Source of the DNA: Caproicibacter fermentans
Lineage (GTDB): Bacteria > Bacillota > Clostridia > Oscillospirales > Acutalibacteraceae
Length of the DNA: 64,000 nt
Assembly: GCF_009746625.1 (NCBI RefSeq)
Contig: NZ_VWXL01000095.1
Location: 1 to 64,000 of the forward strand
Reading direction: 5' to 3'
The notes below the pieces were generated by a model that worked only from the letters and a program-made list of their open reading frames with translations, was not told the DNA's origin and did not search any database. A program made the translations under genes and the position numbers. Each line of letters starts with the position of its first letter. The stretch's first letter is position 1. Below, piece by piece: positions 33,133 through 42,407 of this stretch.

Positions 33133-34022
33133 GATTTCTGCGTCCTTTCTGCCATTCCCTGTTTCAGCCATTTCAGACTAAGAGGGAGCCAGTAGGGGAT
33201 GCTTAGCCCTTTGATTTCCGCCTCACTTTTCGTGTTTTCATCACAAAGAGACATTCCATGCGGCCCTTTTTCAAACAGATGCAGTTCACAGGGGACACGA
33301 ACCGAATGGAGCGCGGTGGCAAGCCCTAACAGATCCGTGGGAGGGATCAGGCTGTCTTCATAGGTGCCCCAGACGAATGTGCGAGGCACTTTTTTATGGA
33401 TTTTAGGAATCAGGTTCAGGGATGCGGCTTCCTCCTGCGTTATATTTTCGTGCCCAATCATGATTTCCTGGATACTTGGGCCGCGAAAATCCGGAATCAG
33501 GCCCTGCTCCATCATTTCCAGTACGAATTCAGGAGTTTCCCTGTTTTGGGGAATCAGGGTTATGGCGGGATAACCTAATATAATATGATTCGGGCGGATT
33601 TGATCTTCCGTCAGACCCATCTCGTCGGTGAGGAGAGGCTGATTGAAATAGATGCCCAGAGAGAGCGCCAGATTCCCGCCGGCGGAAAACCCGATTACCG
33701 CGATATTGTTACTGTCGAGCAGCCAATCCTCCGCGTTTTGGCGGATAATATTCATCGCCCCGGCAAGCTCTTTCAGGGCAGTGGGGAACGGGTGATCAAT
33801 TTTGACGGAGTATTCGAGTACGAAAGTGTGGTATCCCTTTGCCGCAAATGCCAAGGCAACGGGCTCGCCTTCGTTTTTCGAAATCATAGTATACCCGCCC
33901 CCCGGGCACACCACAACAGCCGGGCGACGGATGCCTTTTTTGGCAAATTCCCCGTCATCCAGAATGTTCGCGGTCAGTTTGGCGTCGCTGCTGTCGGACA
34001 CCGGAAAAACAAAATTTTTCAT
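33129..34022 (-). CDS. Alpha/beta hydrolase, carbohydrate-esterase-like (BD-FAE/Axe-like)
   Basis: This 297-aa cytoplasmic hydrolase carries CPGGGY (oxyanion loop, about 40), nucleophile GFSAGGNLALSLG (Ser about 114), a likely Asp in TYEDSLIPP (about 229), and His in KGPHGMSL (about 263). The pattern matches acetyl-xylan or feruloyl-type esterases, which remove acyl groups from imported sugars. It lies between the GH3 enzyme and pgmB in one operon, so it probably trims acylated oligosaccharides. The substrate is inferred from context only. Confidence 0.82.
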   Translation of the reverse strand: MKNFVFPVSDSSDAKLTANILDDGEFAKKGIRRPAVVVCPGGGYTMISKNEGEPVALAFAAKGYHTFVLEYSVKIDHPFPTALKELAGAMNIIRQNAEDWLLDSNNIAVIGFSAGGNLALSLGIYFNQPLLTDEMGLTEDQIRPNHIILGYPAITLIPQNRETPEFVLEMMEQGLIPDFRGPSIQEIMIGHENITQEEAASLNLIPKIHKKVPRTFVWGTYEDSLIPPTDLLGLATALHSVRVPCELHLFEKGPHGMSLCDENTKSEAEIKGLSIPYWLPLSLKWLKQGMAERTQKS

Positions 34023-34034
34023 TTAATATCTCCT

Positions 34035-35738
34035 TTAAAGCTTTGTGTCCCATTTCCCGCAGAAGGGGTCCACAGGACTTTTCCCGACAAACTCGGAACG
34101 CCCCAAAAGCTTATCTACCAGTAGCTCCAGGGTATAGTCGTTCACGCCGTATGTATTGATGTATGTCGGTACACGCGGCACGTCCAGCAGATGATACGGG
34201 TTTTCTACCGAAATAAAAACGGTTGGAATGGACTTAAAGTAGATTGGTACGTTCAGGCCCATGGGATTCTGCCATTCAATCCGCACAACGGTTTGATTTG
34301 ATTTGGTGGCAAGGCTGCAAAGGTAAAGGATCAGATCGTAATCCTCACGCATTTTTGAATAGGATGACTGGTGCCCTTCATAAACGCCGTCAGCGTGGAA
34401 GAGGGTTACCGTAAATCCCTCTTTTTCAAGCAGCCCGCGTAATTGGCCTGTCAGGCCCGACTCTCTGGAGTAGCCGATTGCGTTTGCTTCGCCCTCAATG
34501 TCATACAGAAGAACGCGTTTCTGCTTTTCGGGAGAAAGAGGAAGCAGCCCCGGCTGTTCCTTCACAAGCGTGATGGAGCGGTCGGCGATCTCACGCGCCG
34601 CTTGACGGTGCTCGTTGCAGCCTAGCACACGTTCCGCAGCCTTAGCGTCCGGAATGTTGTCCTTTTTATGAAGACCCAGCGAGGCTTTCAGCGCAAGAAT
34701 CCTGCGGACGGCTTCCTCCAGCCTTTCCCGGCTTAGAAGCCCGTCTTGAAAGCCCTTTCGCATAAAACCGACGTCTTCCTCCAGATTCTTGGTGAAGAGA
34801 AACATGTCGCATCCGTTTTCAATCGCTTTTGGAACCGCCTGATCGCGCGGCATAGCCATGGCGAACCCGGCCATCGTGGTCGCGTCGGTCAAAATCAGTC
34901 CGTTAAAACCCATGCTCCCGCGCAGAAGTCCCTTGAGAAGTTCTGGCGAAAGCGAAGCGGGAAGAATATCGGCGTCCGAGAGCGAGGGGTTCAGCTTTTT
35001 AGAGTATTGCGGCTGCGCAATGTGACCTACCATCACAGCCTTGGCCCCGTGGTCGACCAAATAGCGGTAATTCCTGCCGTAGGTCGCTTCCCATTCCTCC
35101 GGGGAGAGGGAATTGATGGAGGTGACAAGGTGCTGGTCCCGTTCATCGGTTCCGTCACCGGGAAAATGCTTGATGGAAACGCAGACATCCTGCTCCTGGC
35201 AGCCCTTCAGATACGCTTCTCCACAGCGGAGCACCATGTCGGGGTCACTGCCGAAGGTGCGCGTGTTGGTGATTGGGTTGCGGAAATTGTAATCAATGTC
35301 GATCACAGGGGCAAAGGCGAAATTAGCGCCGACGCTTTTGCCTTCCTCCGCGCAGATTTTTCCAAGCTGATAAGCATAATCGGGGTCGCCTGTCGCGGCT
35401 ACCGCCATATTGGAGGCGATTCGAGTCCCCTCCTGTACAATGCCTTTCCCGCCGTTTTCCAGGTTTGCTGCAATCAGCATGGGAATGCGGCTGTTTCGCT
35501 GCAGAGTTGTTATTGCGGCAATCACGCTGTCCTTATCCATGGGACGGCACATCAATCCGCCCACGCCGAGATCTTTGGAAAGATGGGTCAGAAACTCCTC
35601 GTCCTGACGGTATCCTACCATGAAGAACAACTGCCCGATTTTTTCATCGTCCGTCATTGCCTTTAATGTGCTTTCAACCCAATTCACATCGTCATCTGTT
35701 AGGAAAAAAGGATTCTGTTTTAAGTTTTCAATATTCAT
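34035..35738 (-). CDS. Glycoside hydrolase family 3 enzyme (NagZ-type)
   Basis: This 567-aa protein has a GH3 TIM-barrel domain with the KHFPGDG loop (Lys190, His191), the nucleophile Asp285 in LILTDATTM, and an Asp-x-His dyad (DQH, 201-203) as in NagZ-type enzymes, where His acts as acid/base. A second GH3 C-terminal domain (about 375-565) follows. No signal peptide is visible, so it acts on imported sugars. NagZ-type GH3 enzymes can be hydrolases or phosphorylases. Neighbours are the ABC importer upstream and an esterase and pgmB downstream. Confidence 0.88.
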   Translation of the reverse strand: MNIENLKQNPFFLTDDDVNWVESTLKAMTDDEKIGQLFFMVGYRQDEEFLTHLSKDLGVGGLMCRPMDKDSVIAAITTLQRNSRIPMLIAANLENGGKGIVQEGTRIASNMAVAATGDPDYAYQLGKICAEEGKSVGANFAFAPVIDIDYNFRNPITNTRTFGSDPDMVLRCGEAYLKGCQEQDVCVSIKHFPGDGTDERDQHLVTSINSLSPEEWEATYGRNYRYLVDHGAKAVMVGHIAQPQYSKKLNPSLSDADILPASLSPELLKGLLRGSMGFNGLILTDATTMAGFAMAMPRDQAVPKAIENGCDMFLFTKNLEEDVGFMRKGFQDGLLSRERLEEAVRRILALKASLGLHKKDNIPDAKAAERVLGCNEHRQAAREIADRSITLVKEQPGLLPLSPEKQKRVLLYDIEGEANAIGYSRESGLTGQLRGLLEKEGFTVTLFHADGVYEGHQSSYSKMREDYDLILYLCSLATKSNQTVVRIEWQNPMGLNVPIYFKSIPTVFISVENPYHLLDVPRVPTYINTYGVNDYTLELLVDKLLGRSEFVGKSPVDPFCGKWDTKL

Positions 35739-35753
35739 TGCCGTACTCCTTTG

Positions 35754-36749
35754 CTATGCTGAAACAATGCCGGAACGGTGGAACATCCGCTGAGAAAACG
35801 CATGCAGCTTTTCCTGATTGGTGGTGTACCCCATAAAGATCACAATAAAGGCGCCGAGGATAATTGTTTGGACGGAGCCGTCGATTCCAAGAACGACCAT
35901 CCCGTAAGTCAGCGCGTTCATTCCGATTGCCCCGGAGAAAATCCCCAGCGGCAGATTTGAGAAGCGGGCCAGATAAAGCCCCACAAGAACGGGCCCCATG
36001 GAGGAGAACATAATAGAGGTGGAGCCCAGATTTGAGGCAGGGCTAACCGAAACGGTGGAAGCGTTCAGCACGGCCGCCACCCCAAGGGTTGCGCCCACCA
36101 GCAAATAGGTCTGGATGATATTTTTCTTTTCATTGACGCCGTTATTTACCGCGAGCTGTGCATTGATGCCGAGGGAACGGGTATCGTAGCCGAATTTTGT
36201 GTCGGTAAGGAGAAAATAGTAGACGCCGAGGACAATAGCCAGAATGAGATAGCAGTACGGCGCCTTCGCAAATATAGTGAGCTTGGTATCCATAAACATA
36301 TTGGCGCCGGAACCATCAAAAACCAGACCGCTGAGCGCTTCATAGATCATCACCACACCGAGCGAAACAATGATGGTAGGAACGCGGAGGAACAGGTACA
36401 GAACTCCCTCCAGCATAGCCAGCAGAGTGCCGATGGCTACGGTTAAAAGCAGCATCAGAACCGCATTCAGACCAAGCATGGAGGCAAGGTTGCTGCCCAG
36501 AATGCCGGACAGAATGACGATGGTTCCGGCGGCGAAGTCCCACCGCGCTCCAGAAAGCGGAAGCGCGATCGCAAAAGCAATGATGGTAGACACAACACTG
36601 CCCCGAATGATAATATCAAATGCGTTGCCGCTCCAATACCCGGTTTTTTGTGCGCCAAGCGAAACCAGCAAAATGACCGCATACATCAGAAAGGGAAAAG
36701 AGAATGTTTTCATCAGACGCAGCAGTTGTTTCATAATCTTGTATTTCAT
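35754..36749 (-). CDS. Ribose-type sugar ABC transporter permease
   Basis: This 331-aa inner-membrane permease of the RbsC/BPD_transp_2 family has about 9-10 membrane segments and the LPLSGARWDFAAGTIVILSGILG-type signature near residue 60. It forms the channel with the other permease (38047-39048). ATG 36749 is chosen; a GTG 45 bases earlier is also possible. It lies between the binding protein gene and the GH3 gene in one direction. Confidence 0.88.
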   Translation of the reverse strand: MKYKIMKQLLRLMKTFSFPFLMYAVILLVSLGAQKTGYWSGNAFDIIIRGSVVSTIIAFAIALPLSGARWDFAAGTIVILSGILGSNLASMLGLNAVLMLLLTVAIGTLLAMLEGVLYLFLRVPTIIVSLGVVMIYEALSGLVFDGSGANMFMDTKLTIFAKAPYCYLILAIVLGVYYFLLTDTKFGYDTRSLGINAQLAVNNGVNEKKNIIQTYLLVGATLGVAAVLNASTVSVSPASNLGSTSIMFSSMGPVLVGLYLARFSNLPLGIFSGAIGMNALTYGMVVLGIDGSVQTIILGAFIVIFMGYTTNQEKLHAFSQRMFHRSGIVSA

Positions 36750-36834
36750 GATCTCAATCAGACCTTTCCGGTTTCCCTGAAAAGAGAGCCGCACAGCTCA
36801 ACCGTTGTGAACCGCGCGGCTTTGCTTTTCTGCG

Positions 36835-37980
36835 TTATAGCGCTTTTCTTGCCGCCTTGATTTCCGCAAGAGAGCGGTTGGTCAATATATTCAGGTCTTT
36901 CCATGTTGCGTTTGAATTGAAAGTTTTCATCACTTTTTTCAGCTCGTCCGCCGTAACGCTTCCTTTGGACTTGTCGGCCGGAATGACGTAGTTCTGGAAA
37001 TCGGTGACTTCCTGTTCATTGGTGACAATCGGGTAGCTGACCGTGCCGTTCAGGCTCCAATCACTGTAGCTTTTTCCGTTGACGCGGTCATATAGCTGAG
37101 CGAACATATTGGCCACGATCTGGCTGTAATTGTTTGTCCCGGCCGCAACGACGCTGCCGCCTTTGATCGCAGCCATTGTAGAATCGTTGTAGCCCAGCGA
37201 AAGGATTTTGGTGCTTGGCTTTGTGCTGTCCTTGATGGCGGGGTAAATCATATCCATTCCGGAACCGAGCCCAAGAATCGAGTCGACGTTGCTGTGCTTC
37301 GTGAAAACGTTGGTCACAGCCGCTTTGGCAAGGTCAGGGGTGTACATGAAAGTTTCCATATCGTAGACTTCCGCGCTGGGGTCCAGCTGCGACATCTTTT
37401 TCTTGAAGCCGTCGGCGATTTTGGTTCCGTCCACAAAGGTGAAAGCCGGGAAGGAAATGACCCCGATGTGCTTCAGGCCCTTTTGATTGGCAATTTCAGC
37501 ATAGGTTTCTCCAAATTTTTCAGGGTCGCCGTTGAACTGCTTCAGTCCGCCCACAAAGTACTTGCTGTTTCCCTTATAGGAGCTTTGAATATCGCCGAGC
37601 GCGACTCCGTAATAGACGCCCCTTTCTTCGCACATCTTGATGCTGTTGTCAAGTGCGGTGTCATAGCCGCTGATCACGGCGTCTACGCCCTTATTCAACA
37701 GATTTTCCAGGCCGCTGATGTGCTGGTCTTCGCTTTGGCCCACGGTTGCATACTCAAACTTTACGTTAAAGTTCTGCTCCAGATAGGAGGCGTAGGATTT
37801 AATTTCTTTTCCCTGTATGTCTGTATAATTGTAAAGAATTACGCCGATTTTAACTGGTTTTTGAGTGGACGCCGAGCTGTCTGCAGACCCGTTGTTACTG
37901 GAGCATCCGGTCATGGAAAACGTCAGAGTAAAAATTGTTATCGCTGCCAGAAGGTAAGCAGTCAGTTTTTTCATTTTCAT
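36835..37980 (-). CDS. Sugar ABC transporter substrate-binding lipoprotein
   Basis: This 381-aa lipoprotein has a basic start, a hydrophobic stretch and a lipobox ending TGC (Cys26), followed by a serine/asparagine-rich linker. The mature part is a periplasmic-binding-protein type 1 fold (VKIGVILYNYTDIQGKEI... AVISGYDTALDNSI...). It captures the sugar outside the cell for the two RbsC-type permeases. The ligand is unknown; family members bind pentoses, galactose or autoinducer-like sugars. Confidence 0.9.
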   Translation of the reverse strand: MKMKKLTAYLLAAITIFTLTFSMTGCSSNNGSADSSASTQKPVKIGVILYNYTDIQGKEIKSYASYLEQNFNVKFEYATVGQSEDQHISGLENLLNKGVDAVISGYDTALDNSIKMCEERGVYYGVALGDIQSSYKGNSKYFVGGLKQFNGDPEKFGETYAEIANQKGLKHIGVISFPAFTFVDGTKIADGFKKKMSQLDPSAEVYDMETFMYTPDLAKAAVTNVFTKHSNVDSILGLGSGMDMIYPAIKDSTKPSTKILSLGYNDSTMAAIKGGSVVAAGTNNYSQIVANMFAQLYDRVNGKSYSDWSLNGTVSYPIVTNEQEVTDFQNYVIPADKSKGSVTADELKKVMKTFNSNATWKDLNILTNRSLAEIKAARKAL

Positions 37981-38046
37981 TTTTATTTCCTTTCCTTACT
38001 GGTTTTATTTTATCTGCAGGCGGTGTTTTCCGCCGTGAAAAATAAA

Positions 38047-39048
38047 TTAACGAGGCAGAACCTTTTTAGACTTTGGCTGACGGATGGTGAGGAATACGAC
38101 AATCAGGAAAATGATGCCCTTAATCAAAGAGACCACCTGCGTGTCTACCCCTGCCATAACCAACCCGTTGTTCAGTAACACATACGTAAAACTGCCGATG
38201 ATTGCACTGCTGATGCGGGATTTTGCCCCGCCGTTCAAAGCCATTCCGCCAAGAATCAGGGCGACAATCGCGTCCATCTCCAGGCCGGAACCGGTTTTTT
38301 CGCTGACGCTTCCGGTTCTGGACAGAGAGAAAACGGCGGCAATCCCCACCATGATGCCGGCCAGGACATAAGCTTCCACCTTAACCTTTTTGACACGGAC
38401 CCCGCTCTGCATGGCAGAAAGCGGATTATCACCAATGGCACGGTTCTGCTTGCCCAGCTTGGTCAGATTGAAAAGAACCGTCATCACGATGCAAAGAACC
38501 GCCATTGTGCCAATCAGGAACGGTGTGTTGGAGCGGAACAGTTCCAGGCCGGCCGTATTGTGCACCTCAATTTTATCAGTGCTCATGGAATTGACGTATG
38601 TGACAATTCCGCGGGCGACGAACATCACGGAGAGAGAGGAGATTGTGGACATCAGACCAAACTGATTGGTCACTATGATGTTTAACAGATAACACGTGAC
38701 GGAAACAGCGATTGACACCAAAATTGCCGGCAAAACCTGGCCTGCCGTCAGGTTCATCACATACGTGGCGCACAGGGAACTCAGTGCGACCACTGCGCCG
38801 ACGGAGATGTCCATTCCCCCATGGGAATAGATAAATGCCATTCCCAAGGTAATGGTGAGGATCACGACCAGCTGACGGATCAGCGTTTCCAAATTTCGGG
38901 CACTGAACAGATCGCCGTCCGTAAGATACAGAAAGACCGCGATGACGAAAATCAGCCCGAAATATTGGATAATATATTGTTTGTAATTCTGAATCCAGTG
39001 CAGGATACGGGAACCGAAACCGCTTTTTAATGTATTTTTCTCTTCCAC
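38047..39048 (-). CDS. Ribose-type sugar ABC transporter permease
   Basis: This 333-aa RbsC-family permease has about 9 membrane segments and the motif SHGGMDISVGAVVALSS (about 84-100) typical of this family. The start is GTG 39048, 11 bp after the ATPase stop. With the second permease it should form a heterodimeric channel. Two different permease genes separated by the binding protein gene is a less common order. Confidence 0.9.
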   Translation of the reverse strand: MEEKNTLKSGFGSRILHWIQNYKQYIIQYFGLIFVIAVFLYLTDGDLFSARNLETLIRQLVVILTITLGMAFIYSHGGMDISVGAVVALSSLCATYVMNLTAGQVLPAILVSIAVSVTCYLLNIIVTNQFGLMSTISSLSVMFVARGIVTYVNSMSTDKIEVHNTAGLELFRSNTPFLIGTMAVLCIVMTVLFNLTKLGKQNRAIGDNPLSAMQSGVRVKKVKVEAYVLAGIMVGIAAVFSLSRTGSVSEKTGSGLEMDAIVALILGGMALNGGAKSRISSAIIGSFTYVLLNNGLVMAGVDTQVVSLIKGIIFLIVVFLTIRQPKSKKVLPR

Positions 39049-39059
39049 GATCGCACCGC

Positions 39060-40583
39060 CTAAATCATATATTCAATAATCGAGGATTCCACCAGCTCCG
39101 GACTTCGTTGAAACTCCATGGAAACGCATCCATCCTTCATAATAAGGACACGGTCGCTCATTCCAATCAGTTCCGGCAGCTCCTCGCTGATGATCAGGAT
39201 AGCGCAGCCCTGCTTTTTCAGCTGATAAATCAACTGGTACATGGTGGTTTTAACTCCTACGTCGACGCCGCGTGTCGGGCTGTCCAAAATCAGGATCCTG
39301 GACTGATTTCCGATCCACTTTCCGAAGGATACCTTTTGCTTATTCCCCCCCGAAAGCTCGCCGACTGTCTGGTTGACGCCGCTGCACTTGATGTGCAGGC
39401 TGCCCACCTGCTTTTGAGAGAATTCTTTTTCGGCGCGCGGAAGGATAAAAAATCCTGTTTTCAGTTTGTCCAGTGCGGAAATCACCAAATTGTCCTTGAT
39501 GGAAGCGTTCAGCAAGAGAGTTTCCTGATCTCTGTCCTTGGAAACGTAGCCGATGCCGTTTTCCATGGCGGTTTGAATATTTTTTACTCGGACCGGAATT
39601 TCCTTCCCGCCGGCTGATTTTGTATCTTGCAAAACCGTGACTTCGCCGCGCAGTGGAGGAAGCATCCCATACAACAGTTTTCCCAATTCATGCATCCCGC
39701 TTCCCGAAAGCCCCCCAACGCCCAGAATTTCGCCTTCATGCAGATCAAAGGTGACATCCTTCAGCGGTCCTGCGTCCACATGGCTGACCTGCATCATTCG
39801 CTTTTCGCCGTGGCTGGCATCAAAATCGCTGCGGTAAAAGTTATCCTGAATGGAACGCCCAACCATGGTCTGCTTAATCAGGCGCTCGTCAAATTCTTCT
39901 TTCCGGAAGGCGGAAATGAGTTTGCCATCACGCAGAACCGTTAAGCGGTCGCAGATTTCCATCAGTTCCGGCAGGTCGTGTGAAATGAAAAGAACCGCCT
40001 TGTTCTGTTCCTTTAAATCCCGCATGATTTTGTGAATCAAGGATCTTCCTTCATAGGAAAGGGCCGTTGTGGTTTCGTCCACGATCAGCAGAGTGGGATC
40101 GAAATACAGTGCGCGGGCGATTTCAACAAGCTTCCGCGTTTCAAAGCTCAGGGTTTCAATCGGTGCGGTAACATCGAAAGAAAGACCGACTTTTTCCAAT
40201 GACTTCTCCGCTTCGCGCTGCATTTTTTTCCGGTTGATGGAACCGTGCTGCAGGAACATTGCTTCATCGCCGAGAAACAGATTGTCCGCGACGGAGAGCC
40301 CGCTGATGGTGCCTGTTTCCTGGACGATCATGCAAATTCGGTTGTCCCGGGCATCCAACGGACTGCGCGGACGATACGGCTTGCCCCGCAGCAGGATTTC
40401 GCCTTTGGTGGCCGTGTGAATTCCGCTGATGATGGAGGAAATGGTTGACTTGCCCGAGCCGTTTTCTCCAATCAGTCCTTGAATCTGGCCGCAGTAAACC
40501 TTTAGGCTCACCCCATCCAATGCTTTGATGCCGTCAAAGGCCTTTTCTAAATTTTTCGTTTCCAAAAACAAATCTTTTTCCAT
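39060..40583 (-). CDS. Sugar ABC transporter ATP-binding protein (tandem ATPase)
   Basis: This 507-aa protein has two nucleotide-binding domains, as in RbsA/MglA. The first has Walker A GENGSGKST and signature LSFETRKLVEIARAL. The second has a degenerate Walker A (GGLSGSGMHELG) and signature ELSGGNKQKVSFGKWI with LILDSPTRGVD. This asymmetry is normal for the family. ATG 40583 has GAGGTG six bases upstream; an ATG three codons earlier is less well placed. It heads the importer operon, facing the LacI gene. Confidence 0.92.
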   Translation of the reverse strand: MEKDLFLETKNLEKAFDGIKALDGVSLKVYCGQIQGLIGENGSGKSTISSIISGIHTATKGEILLRGKPYRPRSPLDARDNRICMIVQETGTISGLSVADNLFLGDEAMFLQHGSINRKKMQREAEKSLEKVGLSFDVTAPIETLSFETRKLVEIARALYFDPTLLIVDETTTALSYEGRSLIHKIMRDLKEQNKAVLFISHDLPELMEICDRLTVLRDGKLISAFRKEEFDERLIKQTMVGRSIQDNFYRSDFDASHGEKRMMQVSHVDAGPLKDVTFDLHEGEILGVGGLSGSGMHELGKLLYGMLPPLRGEVTVLQDTKSAGGKEIPVRVKNIQTAMENGIGYVSKDRDQETLLLNASIKDNLVISALDKLKTGFFILPRAEKEFSQKQVGSLHIKCSGVNQTVGELSGGNKQKVSFGKWIGNQSRILILDSPTRGVDVGVKTTMYQLIYQLKKQGCAILIISEELPELIGMSDRVLIMKDGCVSMEFQRSPELVESSIIEYMI

Positions 40584-40686
40584 GACAAACACCTCTTTAA
40601 CAGCTTGCAGAGTAAAAGGGAGAACTTACCTAGGTAGTGTTTCCTGACGGAGTTGCAACATTGTATTGGTATAATATGCAAATATT

Positions 40687-40701
40687 TTCATATAGTATGA
40701 A
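40687..40701. promoter_or_regulatory. LacI operator candidate 1
   Basis: TTCATATAGTATGAA is a perfect palindrome with a 3-bp centre, about 100 bp before the ATPase gene, in the promoter region of the importer operon. Confidence 0.5.
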
Positions 40702-40826
40702 TTGCTCTGCAGAACTTGCTGTCGTCTTGCCCTTGGCTTTCTTTCGGTACATATGAAATTATATACGGATTTTTTCCTGAATACAACCGGCAATTTTCTC
40801 GATAATTCACACACTAATTTAAAAGA

Positions 40827-40854
40827 AATGAATATGAAAATTTTCATGTTCATT
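40827..40854. promoter_or_regulatory. LacI operator candidate 2
   Basis: A 28-bp palindrome (AATGAATATGAAAA / TTTTCATGTTCATT, one mismatch) lies mid-way between the divergent promoters. The even, centred symmetry is typical for LacI-family operators. Confidence 0.6.
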
Positions 40855-40930
40855 TTGTACAAGTATTATGCACTTTCTATGGGGTATGGCTATATCAATA
40901 ATTATAATGCTTTCTTGTAGCTTTTTCCCA

Positions 40931-40958
40931 TTGAAAAAGAGATGGAAAAAGCTATAAT
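40931..40958 (+). promoter_or_regulatory. Promoter of the LacI-family gene
   Basis: TTGAAA (40931-40936) and TATAAT (40953-40958) are 16 bp apart. The promoter is embedded in an inverted repeat, TAGCTTTTTCCCAT (40918-40931) / ATGGAAAAAGCTA (40942-40954). A third operator-like pair, TGAAAAT / AATTTTCA, lies just downstream at about 40979-41001. Confidence 0.6.
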
Positions 40959-41030
40959 GAAATGAGTGAGAAAAACTTATGAAAATGAATTACAAATTTT
41001 CACATATTATTTTTTGGAGATTAAAATAAA

Positions 41031-42062
41031 ATGAAAAAAGTAAACATGAATGACGTTGCAAAGCAAGCAGAAGTTTCACTGACAACCGTTTCTCGTGTGA
41101 TTAACAATTCCGGTTATGTCGCCGAAGAAAAAAGGAAACGTGTCGAAAATGCGATTCGTGAAACCGGCTACCTTTTGCCGATTCAGCCGGAGAAGCCGGC
41201 ACACATGGAAAATCTGATCGGGTTGATTCTTCGCAAGATTTCCGTCAACATTTTTTATGATCAGCTTAGCTCCGCCCTCCTGCAAGAGGCAGATAAGGTG
41301 GGTTACAGCATGGTGGCAATGTACAGCAACGGCGACCTTTGCAACGACAATCTGCGCGGCTATGTGGAAAAGCTTTTGAAATATAAGGTCAGCGGTATCG
41401 TCATCTGTGGTTTCGGAGACGAATATCTCTCCGAAAGCCTGAGGGAATTGCTGCAGGAATGCGGGATTCCAATTGTTTTTGTGGAACGCACAGCAGGCTG
41501 CTACGGTTTTAACCGCGTTTTGGTGGACAACTCCCTTGGAACCTATTACGCAACAAGATATCTGATCCAAAAGAAGCACGGCCGGCTGCTTTATATTGGT
41601 TTTGATAAGAAAGGCAGCGTTGAAAAGTCGCGGACCAAAGGGTTCCTGCATGCGGTGCAGGAGGCGGGCTATGCCGACTCGCAGTATTCAATTTACTCCT
41701 GCCCGGACAGCTCGGTCGCCTCGGGATATGCCGCAATGAAGTGGGCGCTTGAGAAGCAGGCCGATATCACGGGTGTGGTAGCTTATTTCGACGGTTATGC
41801 GGCCGGGGCGATGCAGTATCTTTACGAAATTGGGCGTAAGGTCCCGAATGACATCGAGATCATCGGTCACGACGATACTTATGCGCCGAATCTGGCTCCG
41901 CCGATCAGCAGCGTTCGCATGCCGTTTGAAGAAATGGGTTCTGCCGCGGTAAATATGATTCTTGAAAATCAGGGAAACACCATGGATTTTTTTGCAAAAA
42001 CCGTCTCCCTGGAACCGAAACTCATTCTACGCGGCGGAAATGCACAGGCGGTATTTCTATAA
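41031..42062 (+). CDS. LacI-family transcriptional regulator
   Basis: This 343-aa regulator has an N-terminal LacI helix-turn-helix (MNDVAKQAEVSLTTVSRVINNSG, about 5-27), a hinge helix, and a periplasmic-binding-protein-like effector domain (60-335). It is divergent from the ribose-type importer operon, and TGAAAA/TTTTCA palindromes lie in the shared 447-bp region. I infer it represses that operon until its sugar is present. The effector is unknown. Confidence 0.92.
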   Translation: MKKVNMNDVAKQAEVSLTTVSRVINNSGYVAEEKRKRVENAIRETGYLLPIQPEKPAHMENLIGLILRKISVNIFYDQLSSALLQEADKVGYSMVAMYSNGDLCNDNLRGYVEKLLKYKVSGIVICGFGDEYLSESLRELLQECGIPIVFVERTAGCYGFNRVLVDNSLGTYYATRYLIQKKHGRLLYIGFDKKGSVEKSRTKGFLHAVQEAGYADSQYSIYSCPDSSVASGYAAMKWALEKQADITGVVAYFDGYAAGAMQYLYEIGRKVPNDIEIIGHDDTYAPNLAPPISSVRMPFEEMGSAAVNMILENQGNTMDFFAKTVSLEPKLILRGGNAQAVFL

Positions 42063-42220
42063 GCGCTGCAGTTTGAAATAGTGGTAGTAAAGCATATAAA
42101 CCCCAAAAGAAATAGTCATGCCCGATTAATTTCACGTTTTGAGTAACAAGTTATCCGAAGCAGAGCAAAGAAAGCAAACCTAAAGCAAAGCTTAGGTGCG
42201 CAGATTTGGATAACTGTTAT

Positions 42221-42274
42221 TGAACGAAACACGGCCGGTTGCAGAAGACTATGGGGAAAGCGTCCTGAGTTTTC
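42221..42274. repeat. Dispersed intergenic repeat, copy 2
   Basis: This stretch matches 27701-27755. An inverted repeat just before it (AGTTATCC near 42149 and GGATAACT near 42208) may mark the end of a decayed mobile element. No gene is supported in 42063-42407. Confidence 0.5.
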
Positions 42275-42315
42275 GTATGCCCCGCAGCCGCGCTGAGTAC
42301 TGTTTCAATCAAAAG

Positions 42316-42349
42316 CTAGAGCCGGGCATCTTTACAATGCCGGCTCTAG
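42316..42349. terminator. Strong hairpin between the LacI gene and the GH15 gene
   Basis: CTAGAGCCGGGCAT and ATGCCGGCTCTAG pair with one bulge around a CTTTACA loop. It lies about 60 bp past the GH15 stop and could end either convergent transcript. There is no clear T run. Confidence 0.5.
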
Positions 42350-42407
42350 ATGGATCTGAATTAAATTTACTTTTGAACTTGCTTATGGATTTACAAGTGC
42401 TGTGTTT

